DNA from: Halichondria panicea
Lineage: Eukaryota > Porifera > Demospongiae > Suberitida > Halichondriidae
Direction: 5' to 3'
Length of the DNA: 64,000 nucleotides
Assembly (NCBI RefSeq): GCF_963675165.1
Contig: NC_087385.1
Coordinates: forward strand, 4,822,412-4,886,411
The notes under the pieces are model-generated. The model ran no database searches and was not told the DNA's origin. It was given only the letters and a program-made list of their open reading frames with translations. Numbering within the stretch: position 1 is the first letter of the stretch; every line of letters starts with the position of its first letter. Position numbers and translations under genes: made by a program. Below are positions 1-11,211 of the stretch, in pieces.

Positions 1-186
1 AGTCTAATAAGGCACAAGTTAATATCTAGTAAGAGGAGGTGAATCTTTTTTGAGGTAGGCTCCTTCTTGGGTAAGAACTAGGCACTATACTGTACTGTAG
101 TTGGAAGCTAGCTTCTGGTCTTGTCTGCTTCTTCTGTGAGAGATAACACATGTGATAAGGCAAAGTGGCATTGAAGTGGTCGTCCT

Positions 187-218
187 GACACGCCCATCTA
201 TCGATAGGTGGGCGTGTC
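187..218. promoter_or_regulatory. 32-bp near-perfect palindrome upstream of the F-box gene
   Basis: Two 16-base arms, GACACGCCCATCTATC and its complement, meet with no spacer and differ at one position. The outer part of each arm is a CACGCCC/GGGCGTG box of the type bound by KLF/Sp zinc-finger factors. It lies about 150 bp before the first start codon in the window. The role as a promoter element is inference; the symmetry is directly visible. The rest of bases 1-369 shows only AG-rich and GCTAGC-rich sequence with no other feature I can name. Confidence 0.5.
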
Positions 219-369
219 GGTCATGTTGATTCCAGCTAGCTACACAGCTAGCTTAGCTGGCCCAGTTTACAGTCATACTGTTATTACAGCCCACCGGCAC
301 CCAGAGTTAGCCCAGTAAGGTAGCTGAAGCAGAGACTGAGGCTGCTTGTCAGTGATTTCAGCTGGAGGA

Positions 370-1300
370 ATGGAAAGTATCTTCAATGTTCCTCAGCCAA
401 TTGTTCACAGCATATTGGACCAACTGAGTGTGGAAGAGGTTTGGGAGCTGAGATCTGTTTGCAAGACCTTCTACCTCTTGTGCAGAACTTATTTTGAGGA
501 AAGGCTAAAGGAGCTATCCCTCAATAAACAATGGTTGCGCACAGAGCAGTTTGGTCGAACTATTACAATTCTCCGAAATTGCCGATGCCTGAAGAAATTG
601 TCAATTGAAATTCAACATTCTGATTCGCTCACTGCAAATAAATTATTGACTCTACTGACAAGTTTATCAAGCTCTAATTGCAAATTGTTCGAATACTGTT
701 TAAAGGGTGTGCACATTCCAGACTGCTCTTTACCTAATGTTTCCGAGAACTTATTAACCATCAGAAAGCTTGTTCTGGAGAACCTTCAAAGTAGTGATTG
801 GAAGAAACTGTTTACCAGTTTTTTGCGGCCGAACATTCAGTACACAAGTCTACAACGTCTCTCTCTTCGGCTGGCAAGATATGATGGCATTGATCTCCTT
901 CAATTGGGAAACAACTCTCCAAATTTAACTACACTGGATGTAAGTGAGAGCAGGAATTTTTGTAGCTCATGGCAGCACCAACCTGCACGTGTAACTGTGT
1001 GCTTAAACTATGATGGAATTTCTGCAGGTTTCCTACTGCTCTCAGCTTAAATGTGCATATTTGGAGCACGCTCTGAGACAATGGAGCAAGCTAGAGTCAG
1101 CTCACCTGTTGTATGTCCCCTCTATCAAGAATAGTACTGTCCAAACCTTCAAAGAGTACTGTCCCTTGTTACAGGAGCTGTGTGTTCAAGGCACTCGCGT
1201 TTCACTGGATGCACTGGTGTCTCTGTCCAGCAGAGGTGTGAAGATCGATGTATTGGAGAACGATTTCCCTCGGCATCAGAAAGTGCCACTACAATCTTGA
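370..1300 (+). CDS. F-box / leucine-rich-repeat protein (SCF substrate receptor)
   Basis: Two exons, 370-939 and 1028-1300, joined in phase (GAT|GTT) across an 88-bp GTAAGT..CAG intron, giving about 280 residues. I chose the ATG at 370 because the open frame upstream has only a TTG. The N-terminal ~45 residues read as an F-box (hydrophobic pattern around FNVPQPIVHSILDQLSVEEV followed by LRSVCKTFYLLC), which in this family binds Skp1 of an SCF ubiquitin ligase. The remainder carries irregular leucine-rich repeats; the splice restores the typical LTTLDVSYCSQL repeat. Substrate is unknown. The stop at 1298-1300 faces the stop of the next, opposite-strand gene only 149 bp away. Orthology to a particular FBXL member cannot be decided by eye. 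Confidence 0.8.
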
Positions 1301-1449
1301 TTTTTCTATTTTCAATTAAGATGATGGTTTCCACCTCTTTTCATTTTATTACTGAATCTGGTTGTGTGTTTACTTGATTTACTCATTTATATATCATCAA
1401 GTGCTCCTGATATCATCCATGTGGTTTAAAAAAGTTGTTCATAATGTAA

Positions 1450-3162
1450 CTAATTTGGGGCAGTAAAGTCATGCTTTTTCATAAAAACTGGTCCCCGTAC
1501 GCTAAGTGTTCTCCTCAGTGTTGGCTCACTCCTGGGATCATCCTGGCTCCTGGTGTAAGGATTCTTCTCAATACCTGAAACGACATTTTTATAGTTAGTA
1601 TGTTACACAGCACAACAATCGTCGTGATACCTGTTATTTGGTAGTGACCGTTCTTTATTACTTCAGGCTCACATTCCAAGCGATTGTCTGAAATGGATAA
1701 TTCTGGAAAAAATACACTTTACAACAATCATGTTAACAAGAGGTGAACATACTGCATAACAAAGGTAGTGATCTTGTTATATTGTCCACATCATTAATTA
1801 GATTGCCATCCAAACTGTACAGCAGAAAATTCGGAAAATTATTGAATTGCCGGATAAATAAAACAACAAACCATAAAGTGTGAAGGGACGTTAGACTGGC
1901 TAGTGTGTCTGGGATGGTTGATAGATTATTGTCCACAATCACTAAGACCTCTAACCTGTTATTGGTGTAACATAAACTGTTTGCATTATACAGTATGCAG
2001 TACATACCTTGTTAGTTTGTATAGGACATCTGGAAAAGCACTCAGCAAGTTTCGACTCAAATCAAGTTTCTTTAAATTGATTAGATGCTGGAGACCACAG
2101 CCATCTGTGAATGCATCATCAGCTAAGTAGTTATGAGCCAGGGAAAGGCAGCTCACCCTCTTCAACATCTGTAGTCCTGCATCAGGAAAGAACATCCGTC
2201 ACACAATTACAATTGTTCTGATACTTAAAAAAGGGCTCTTGTAGATATAGCGAGTAGTCTTATACAGTCATGCACTGTACAAAAGGATTGATATTCCACT
2301 AGGTGGTGGCTCACCTCTGAGTGGCACCAGTGATGACAGGGAGCAGTGGCAGAGTGACAAGCTCTTCAGGCTTATCAAGGTCCCCAGGAAAACACCACAC
2401 TTGCTTAAGTTGATTCCTCTACAAAGAAATCACCATGATTCACAGGCCTTTGCACACCATATCTATAATTATATGGTGAAAATAAGCTATTAGCTCACAT
2501 TATTTCGAGGCTGCAGAGGTTGTTCATAAGTGCCCAAATCGAATGTACTGAAGAAGAGTTGTGTTTTGTCACTCGGATCTGTTGCCCCTACAAAACAATT
2601 ACTAGAATTTCAAGTGGGATAGTAACACTAAACCATGACCAATGGTTCTGACAACATTTAATAACCTGACTTACTGAGGACAGCATGTGTGGTGGCAGGA
2701 TTGTGAGCTTGAGCCTGTCTCTGAGCTGGAATAGTTTCACAACTCTAGAATGGTCGAGATCTCTGACTTGAATATCGTCTATGCTTGCGATCTATAAAAA
2801 CAACCTTAATCAACAGTCAGTAATGAGCTTAACCTCTTTACCTGATCGCCTTTTTGAATACCTTGTTCCTGTGTACAAAATTGTAGTAAACAATAATAAT
2901 AATTATAGTAATTATGCTGAGCACTTGTAAGGATATTCTGCTCTGCACACCCTAGTTTAGTTTATAGACTAGCATCTTTCCTCACCTGTGCTTCCCCGCC
3001 CTCAGTCACGTCCTCTACTTGACAGGTGTACACTTTCAGGTTCCCCTCCAGTTCACAAGTGGTTCCTCTGAGGACTAGCCCCCAGCCCCCATGGTGACCT
3101 ACTTTGCTCAGAGTGTGGGTTCTGGTGAAACTAATCCTTGGCAGAGGTGGCAGGGATGTCAT
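1450..3162 (-). CDS. PDZ domain plus leucine-rich-repeat protein
   Basis: Ten small exons on the minus strand, each phase-checked: 3162-2986, 2868-2842, 2791-2675, 2587-2499, 2418-2315, 2176-2008, 1955-1872, 1814-1753, 1687-1631, 1574-1450. They encode about 336 residues. Residues ~10-107 form a PDZ domain: a GGWGLVLRG carboxylate-binding-loop-like segment, then IQKGDQIASIDDIQVRDLDH and a KLTILP final strand. Residues ~120-290 are leucine-rich repeats (SLKSLSLCHCSLSSL, LKKLDLSRNLLSAFP, LEVLVIVDNNLSTIP, LHTLCLDGNLI), ended by a cap-like segment and a short Arg/Ser-rich tail. PDZ domains bind C-terminal peptides and LRRs are protein-binding, so this is probably a scaffold; partners are unknown. 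The order (PDZ first, LRR second) is the reverse of LAP proteins such as Scribble. It has no signal peptide. I do not recognise a named orthologue. Confidence 0.8.
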
Positions 3163-3499
3163 TTCAGCTCTGTCTTGGTGTCAGCTATTTAAGCTAGGCT
3201 AGTCTACTTGCTTGTACAATTGTGTAAGTTCTTGCCGAGTTCTTGCAGGCTTGGGTAAGCAGAAAATTGGGGGTGTGGCTGGGTCTGCAGAAAGACTGCC
3301 ACCCACTCTGGCAGCGCAGGTGCTCTTCCACCCACGCACTGTCCACCCCCCACCAAGAATCTATTAACCCAACCCCCTTATACTACATTCGATTTCAGTG
3401 AGTTGAGACAGACACAACTAGCCTAGCCATAGATACTATAGCTGGCTAGCTGTAGCTGTACGGAGAAGGCCAGTCTGCAAACAACGCTCACTCCTTTCA
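3163..3499. promoter_or_regulatory. Divergent promoter between PDZ-LRR and ANK-ROCO genes
   Basis: A 337-bp gap separates the start codons of two head-to-head genes, so their promoters must lie here or in their 5' ends. The stretch contains a GGGTGTGGCTGGGT CACC-type box at ~3269, CACCC-rich sequence at 3318-3350, and no obvious TATA box at a convincing distance. That it is a shared promoter is inference from spacing. Confidence 0.45.
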
Positions 3500-6400
3500 A
3501 TGGTAAGGCATGACCTAGTCACACACAGAGGTGACCCAATTACAATCTACAGAATTTATTATTGGGTAGAGCTAGAGGTCTAGATATTAAATGGAGGTCT
3601 AGCAGCTCTAGTAGCCTGTACTGTACTGACTATTGGCTCCAAAATAATTGTGTATACACATACACTTCCCCAGGATCCGCTGTTTAATTGTGTGCAGCAG
3701 GGAGACCTGAAGGGCCTCATTGAGCTACTGGCTCGCTACCCCAGTGGAGTCAACGCTCTCGATGAGGTATGCCTCAACGAATAATTGTGTTCACACGGAT
3801 AAATATAATTCTGACTGCGGGAATTGAACTCGTATACTAGCATAATTTATATGTACCATTAGCAGTAGTATACTGAGTAGTGCATGTCTGCCCTGAGGGA
3901 AGTACCTTCTTATCTGTCTAAAGCAAGGGACTGAAGTAAATGTAATACAAGGTGCACGTACGTACATACATACATGTACCTATATAGTCCATGCATGGAT
4001 GGCCAGAAAAATGTACCATATTAAGCACCACGTACATGTATGTGTAACTGCCCCCTTGGGATATGTGTGTGGTGGAAGTCATTGTGTGCTTAGTACAATA
4101 TGCTGTAGTACATTGTGCCATAGATAATAATCTCTTGGTGTGTTCATTTCCCCAGAATGGTCAGAGCATTCTACACTACGCCTGTGCTCTGGGTCACCAT
4201 GCAATACTCAGTCACATGCTCAGTCTCTCCAACTGCGAGATTTTCCTGAAAGATCGAGTGAGTTGAAATGCCTAGAGCTCTTAACAATGCATGACTTGAG
4301 ATTGGATTGTTTATTTATCACAGATCTACGGATACACCTGCCTCCACATTGCCTGCTTGTTTGACCAACAACGCGTGGTAAACGAGTTGCTGCGAAGAGT
4401 TGGGGATGAAGGGAATCAAATCAATGCTCAGGATAATGTAAGTCACTCGCATTACTCTACAGGGGTATTGATATTGAGTACGTTGTTGTATCTGCAGCTG
4501 GAGTGGACTGCACTTCACCATGCTGCGAGAAACGGGAATCTTGAGATTTGCAAGAAATTAATTGCAAGCTCGGCACGACCTGATGTCATCAATGCGGTAA
4601 TGATAACCTGTAAACATGCTCTCTTTGTATGATTGTGCTTGCATATTATTGTCTTGTGCAGCTGGGGAAAACCCCCTGTCACTATGCTGCCGAGTATGGT
4701 CACCTGAGTGTGCTCAAGTACATGTTTGATTACGTGGAGCAACAGCTGACACCTCCAGTCATCACCGAGGTAGGATAATACTTTACTTCCTTCGTACAAT
4801 ACAATATAAGTTTGACTATCTTTCAGAGAGTGCTTGTTGAGCCAACCTTGCTGCATTCCGCTGCCCTCAACAACCACACAAATGTGGTGGATTGGCTGAG
4901 ACACATCAACAAGCCCTACCCTCCTGCCGCTAGGTACAAGAGGATCGTGAACTTCAATGACAATGTAAGAGATCTCCTAATATAGTAGCCGTTGCAATGA
5001 TTGTGCCCCTTATTTCGCTATTAGAGGGGTCGTGATGAACTACCTGAGGAGGTGGCAGCTGCTAGGGGACACATGGCACTTCGTGGTACTCTCTCAGTAT
5101 ACAGGAAGGTAATTAAGCCTGCATTTAGTTGTCTCTGTGTGAATAATTCGTTTGTGTGTTTTAGGAATATGAGAAGTGGGTTCAAGATATCTCTGAGGAC
5201 AAGACCACCCTTGACAGGATAAAGTTCTGCATCTGTGGCCACCCTCGAGTGGGCAAATCCGCCCTCAGGCAGTCCTTGAGCAAACCGTACCTGAAGGTAT
5301 ATATAGTAGTAGTGACCTTTTTCGTGTATCACTTAATTGACTTACAAAATATCCACCTGTTTGAGCAGCAACTACTGGGGAAGGATGTCCAAGAAACTGA
5401 TGAGAATAATGTCGACCGCTGCACGTTTGGCATTGAGGTGACCTCCTTACAGCTGTCTGGTAGAGATCTATTTAGCGTTTGGGACTTTGCCGGCCAAATT
5501 GAGAGTTTCATCACGCACCACTTCTTCATATCCACCCAAAGCACGGTGATAGCTGTACTGGTGGACATGACCAGTAGTCTGGACGATCAAAGAGCACAGC
5601 TGATGCGCTGGTTGGGGTTCATCAAGGTCAGGAACCTCGGACAGGTAAAACACTATGTAGTCTTCTTGCTAGATGTTTTTCTGTGCCCTAACTTTTCCAT
5701 GCCCAGTGTTGTGTATGACTTGGTATAGAAAATGTCTCATGTTGAATCTCCTTTACTTTAGAATCCTCATTCCAGGTACCATTTCTGAAAGGACCGTCGG
5801 ACATTGAGAAGGATATTGTCCCCATGCCCAGTCTTAAGAGAGAATTTCCCCGCCAACTCCCCGTTCGACCGTGGACACAGAAATCTCTCCGGGGAAAGAT
5901 CAAAACAGGCGAAGAATCCGTCACCCAGGAGACAATGTACGGTACGGTGCTCCAGCCAGTACCGGTCATGATTGTGGGGAGCCATTACGATCAGATACCT
6001 CCGCAAAAACAACAAGAGTCACTGGAAAACACACAGAAACTCGTCACTGAACTGAAGGACAGGTGAGTCACACTCTTCTACACACTGTTACCGTTAGTGT
6101 AGCTTGGTAGTATTAATAAGTGTGTGATATTTGGCTGCAGGTTTGAAGAATACTTGGATGTGTCAGCCCATCTCTACCCACTCAACTGTCTGAGAGCTGT
6201 TTCTCCTGAGATACGGCGCTTCAAAGAGCACCTTTGTGAAAGCCGATCTAACCTACTGGATGTTAGTTGTTACTAATTGCATGTCGTGATGTATGGTTAT
6301 CTCGATCTTAACAAAAAGTATGCCTCAATCACAATGCTAGTATACATATACTTTGTTCCAACTTGAACTCCAAAGGTCTTCCAACTAATTTTTCACACCT

Positions 6401-8099
6401 AGTCCTTCGTATCAATAACTGATCCTACTCTGTTCCTGTGTAGCTCCAGCCTAAATACCCTCGAGTGGTGGAGCTTGTTGCTAGGAAGATTGAGTCTCTT
6501 CGACTGGAGAATTCCGACCAGAAGGTTCTCACGTGGAACGAGATGAGGAAGCTGGTCAGAGAGGAGATCAACGGGCTCGTCTCAGAGAGACAGTTGGGAT
6601 TCATCTGCAAGCTTTTGGCTGATGCTGGAGTGGTGAGTTAGTACCGTATGTAAACAAGATACACATCATCGAGCCTGTGTATCATATTCATTGTTTCACC
6701 ATAGTTACAATCCTAACTAGACAAAATGAGCCGTAACATTGGCACGTACAGCAATAATAGTGTGTACTTGCTACAGCTGGTGTATTTCCAAGACGGTGCT
6801 CTCACTAACCACGTGTTTATCGACCCTGGCTGGCTTTGTCAAGATGTTCTGGGGAAAGCTCTGGCTCCCGGTAGCTTCGCAGTATCAAAAATTGCATCAA
6901 TTGGTTCATCTCGAATCCCGATTGATGTCCTACAGCAAAAATTTTCCGAGTATATCGACCAGCAATACATTCCTGTCATCATTGAGCTTTTGCAGGAATT
7001 TGATCTTTGCCATCGGCTAAAGAATGGTGGCGAGGTGTTGGAGTTCCCGTCTCTCCTCTCTGACTCAGTGGACTCGACTCAGGCCTGGGAGGGTAGGCGT
7101 GGTTTCGTTTATTCTGGTAGACGGCTGAAGTGTACAGACGATACTGACTCATTTCCCCCGGGGTTCTTCTGTCGACTGCAAGTGCAAGTGTCTAATATTC
7201 TCAAGCAAGAGGATGTGAAACTATACAAGGGAAGCTTTATCGTGACAAATGGCGGGTTTGAAGCATTGGTGCAGATCAATGAATACAGCACAACCATCGA
7301 TTTGATTGGACGGACAATGGGTGGTTTCGCTACTGCTTGTAACCAATTGCTGGACCAAATTCATGGAGTCGTAAGTAAGCTGATACGTGCTGCCTGTCCC
7401 ACTATATTTCTAGAGCTGCATATTCTCAGTGTGGCAGATCTGGAAGCGCACAATCAACAGCCATATTGTTATCGAATCAACGACGTCATAGCTGCAGAGA
7501 GCACCGGAGGACAGGTGGTGAATCATAGCACCAACTGTCATGAATCGGCCAGAGACCTTCTCTTCTTTGGAGACGAGAACCTACAGAAACAGAACAGTGG
7601 GAGGCAGGCAAAGATTGCCTACATACCTGAAGACGTCATCTGTAAGGTTCAGGACTTGCTTGAAGATGGTGAAAAGGTACGTGTTGGTCTGTGTGCATTG
7701 TAAGGGTAGGTGGGTGGGGGAATACCCATGCGCATATATAGTCAATTTCCTTCCTACAGTACACAATTGTGCACAATGCATTGTACCAGCAGAGCGGAGC
7801 CTGTAACCATAAATGTTGTCATGTATTTGTTACACAAAATATCACTTTAGCTCTCGAGTTAATGTATGTTTCACCCCCCCCCCCCTCCAATGCAGGACTG
7901 GAGGAGTCTGGCGAAGGCCATCAACCTGGGCCAGTACATCCAGCTGCTAGAGAGCAAGTCACCCGAGTCAACACGCCTACTACTACTCAAGTGGGGAGAG
8001 AAGCCCAAGTGGAACATTCAGTCGCTGCTCTATGCTCTCAAAGACATTAATAGAATGGACGCTTATCGTTATGTTGATGCAAGACTCCCCAAGTCCTAG
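3500..8099 (+). CDS. Ankyrin-ROC-COR-Death protein (DAPK-like ROCO protein without a kinase domain)
   Basis: Fifteen exons, all in phase: 3500-3502 (only the ATG), 3674-3766, 4156-4257, 4324-4437, 4498-4596, 4662-4769, 4827-4964, 5025-5108, 5165-5296, 5369-5644, 5776-6062, 6141-6261, 6444-6632, 6777-7676, 7896-8099; 949 residues. Residues ~2-215 are ankyrin repeats (GQSILHYACALGHH, WTALHHAARNGNLEI, KTPCHYAAEYGHLSV), with most repeats on their own exon. The ROC GTPase follows: P-loop GHPRVGKS at ~272-279, switch II WDFAGQ at ~329, and SHYD in the place of the base-specificity NKxD motif at ~452. Residues ~520-880 fit a COR domain. Residues ~883-947 (DWRSLAKAINLG ... LLYALKDINRMDAYRYV) fit a Death domain. 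This is the domain series of death-associated protein kinase 1 after its kinase; no kinase is encoded upstream. Role in apoptosis/autophagy signalling is inferred from the family. The exon at 5369 has a GAGCAG tandem acceptor. Confidence 0.85.
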
Positions 8100-8224
8100 T
8101 CATCACCACAATGCTGAAATTGTTATTTTTTGTGTGTGCTGTATTTTGTGTGATAATTACAACTTTTTTTGAATTTAATATAACATGATTTTCGTAGTAG
8201 TACGCATAGCAAACAAAATTTATA

Positions 8225-10785
8225 CTAATTTCTAGTTGAATTGTCATAGACATAATAATAGTCTGACCATATTGGTAAGGGATGAGCTTCGGTGTTTATG
8301 ATCCACCTATTGAGGTCTATCACAGAGTGATCATCAGAGAACAATAGGAACAAATACTTGAGAGTTTCCCCCAGGAAGAAGCTCTCCATTTTGTCTCTAT
8401 AGCCAACATTCTCAGTGTCCATGACATTATTGATGGAGGTGTAGCCACCATCTTCAAGTTTTGTGTACTGCTCAAACGCCTGCGTGAGAAACAAAAATGT
8501 CTCACCAAAGAATACCATGAGAAGCAGGGGACTATGGTTTCAAATTGGTAGGGGGGGGGGGGGGGAGGGGGACTGCAAGCTATGGTTTTCAGTGTGAAAC
8601 ACATACTGTGTATATTATGTACCTGAAAGATGTTCCAGCCCCAGTCTCGATACTTCTCATCCTTTGTGAACCGATAGAGATAAAACAGAGATTCAACTGT
8701 CTCTGGTCGTAGCAGATTATGACGGTCAAGAGGCTGCATAACATTTACAATACAGGTCATCAACCATCCAAATAGTTATACTGCTGAACCAACCTTAATG
8801 TAGATATCTTCTTTAGATGTTTTTGTGATATTGAAGTGAGCAATCTCAGGGCTTAGTCCTGTGGGCATTGTTTCATACATCTTGTAGCAGGTATACATTA
8901 GTTTTTCCGCTAGACTAGTAAATCGCTTGGACAGCCCATTCTGCACGCCAAGTACCAGAGTTCCCGGTAAATAGCACACCAGGTGATCCTGCACGTGGAT
9001 TGCATACATAGTTCAAGTAGACAGGATAGCAACGACACTACAATGTATGATATGTACATGCTATTTTTAAAGATCAAAAACGTAAACTTACATACCATTT
9101 TGGCATAAAACTCTCCAGAGGCCAGCTCCTCCCCGATGAAGGTGAGGTGTGACGGTTCCGAGAGATGCAGTAAGTGTTTCTCTACTCCCCTCATAGAGTG
9201 AAGAAACCAGTCACGAAACCTGCCAACACAAGAAACACAGCAATAAAATTAGAATGTCTGAAGGGTCAAAGTATTTTGTCTACAAAAATGAAAGTACTGT
9301 GTCTGTAAAAGTATTACGAATAGAGAGACACCGTGGCAGCCACACATGTCAAGAATATGTAGACAAACCTCTTCTCTGTTCGCCCAGATTGTACCCACTG
9401 TTTGAGTAGATACTCGTAGTAAGTGTCTGCCCGTGCTCCCATAGAGAGAGTCCCGGGGCGGAGCTGACCCGTCTCTGCATTGATAAACAGTGGCACAAGG
9501 TGGTCCTTCTTTGGTAGTGACTGTAGCTTATCCATTACCCTGTCCACAGCAGCCTGGAAATGGTAAGGAGAATAGAAGGAGGGATAACGCTAAATAAAGA
9601 CTACAGTTATGAACAGCTGTTTAGATTGCAAAGGGTATACGGACGCATGCATCCACGCATATGCACACCTGATACTTGCTGTTTCCAGTGAGCATAGTGA
9701 GGTCTCTGAACTCCAGCTGTATGGTGGAAACCTCGGATACGGAGCTGTCCGGACCCCACTCTGGAGCGTGACCACGCCCAGTGGCCAGGTTAATGTCTGA
9801 GAATGGTACGGCAGATTTGGTGTTGAAACAAGGGAGAAGTCGATCACCAAGCTCCATCTACACACAAGAGGACAATAAGCAACAATTAGAAAATAGGAAT
9901 AATTTATGTTGCACGTGTGTGAAAGTGCAAGTACAAACAAGCCTATTCTGATCTCATACATACAAAATTTACGGTTTACATATGATTACGTATATTGTAT
10001 GTGCCTGGAGTATAAAATAATGTGTTTCAAACTCACTGCACGATCCAAGAACAGCTTATCTCCTGTGAGGTGGTACGTACTGAGGAGGCCACCCAGAACT
10101 CTGATGGTCGTCTCAAACAGATTGACATCCACATCTTGAGCAATCACCATCTCATTAGCAACCCAGCTCCTCGCAGCATTGAACTGTTTGGTTAGACCCA
10201 TCAACCACATGGTGTCGAGGGAGTCAATCAGAGTTAGGCCGAGTTTGAACCATTGGTTGGAGCTCTTTGACACTGGTTTCAACTCATCCTTGCCCCAGGC
10301 GTACTTCCTGTAGGCCTTCCATGCATGGTTGAATGCCTTCACTACAGCCTCCTGTCTTGGTGTGTGCTCAGACTGCAGAGGCAGGCCCAGCTGCATACCT
10401 CCGACCACACTCGGCTTGCTGATTTTGACTGTTGCTTTTGATTGTTTGTTCTCCTGGTTAGAGTTGAGGTTGAACCACGCCATCGAAGCGACTGCGGCCA
10501 AAATCATCAGGAGGGCAATCGCAATCCAAGAGTTCAGCCATGATTGACTCTTTCCCTGCAGCCACATATTCAATAAAGCAGTGAGATCTACATTACTGTA
10601 GCTGCTATCTCATTGTAATTGATAGATCTATGCTACTGCACAGTGGGCAAAATCATGGAAAAACTGTAATTCCCAGCTTACAACAAGGCTGACTTAATAA
10701 TAGATCTATATGATCTTACCTTGCCACGATGATGGCTCTTTGGCTTAACAGGAGTTCTCTTGGTTGAAGCAGTATTCTTCCTCAT
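8225..10785 (-). CDS. MAN1B1: ER mannosyl-oligosaccharide 1,2-alpha-mannosidase (GH47)
   Basis: Eight exons on the minus strand: 10785-10720, 10555-10037, 9857-9669, 9553-9369, 9219-9096, 8988-8794, 8733-8623, 8479-8225; about 547 residues. It is a type II membrane protein: a basic cytosolic start, then a single transmembrane segment at ~32-50 ([19 protein letters not shown]). The lumenal part is a full GH47 domain. The acidic catalytic residues of the family are in place: Glu in [13 protein letters not shown], Asp in [15 protein letters not shown], Glu in [14 protein letters not shown], and the calcium-binding Thr in [10 protein letters not shown]. The enzyme trims one mannose from Man9GlcNAc2 in the ER and marks misfolded glycoproteins for degradation. 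The DSLDTMW and EAHPLPI blocks favour the ER class-I type over Golgi enzymes, but a Golgi GH47 cannot be fully excluded. Ends 125 bp from the convergent ROCO stop. Confidence 0.9.
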
Positions 10786-11211
10786 CTTAGCTAGCTACAG
10801 TGCTAGTGCAGTGTGGTGAGAAACCAAACCTTCCACCACGCCCACTAAACTTAAGTGGGCAGGGCTGAGCAACACGTCACATGGGAATTGCAAACCACAA
10901 ATTATGTGGTCTGGCTTGATGATCAACGGAGTAGACACACTGTCAATCGATCACACACAATAGAGGGGACCTGAATGTTTTGAGAGAAAACAAAGCTATT
11001 TCAACTGACGAAGGTAAAACTTTAATGTAGTTCACCATGTGTGCTGTAGGCACGCTTTCTTGCATGCACACATATTGCTTGAACATGTGTAGCTAGCTAG
11101 CTACCAACATGATTGTGAATAAGATGTTTGTGAGGTCCCCTTGATTATATGTATCTTGCATAGAGTAATGGGAACTCTCTCTCTATTCAGATATCTCGTA
11201 CAAAGCTCAAA
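10786..11211. promoter_or_regulatory. Divergent promoter between ER mannosidase and YAP
   Basis: A 426-bp gap lies between the two start codons. It contains a partial palindrome at ~10838-10863 (CGCCCACT ... AGTGGGCAGG), again a CACGCCC-type box as at 187-218. Part of it must be YAP 5' UTR; a splice acceptor-like CAG precedes the YAP start. Shared regulation is inferred from spacing only. Confidence 0.45.
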
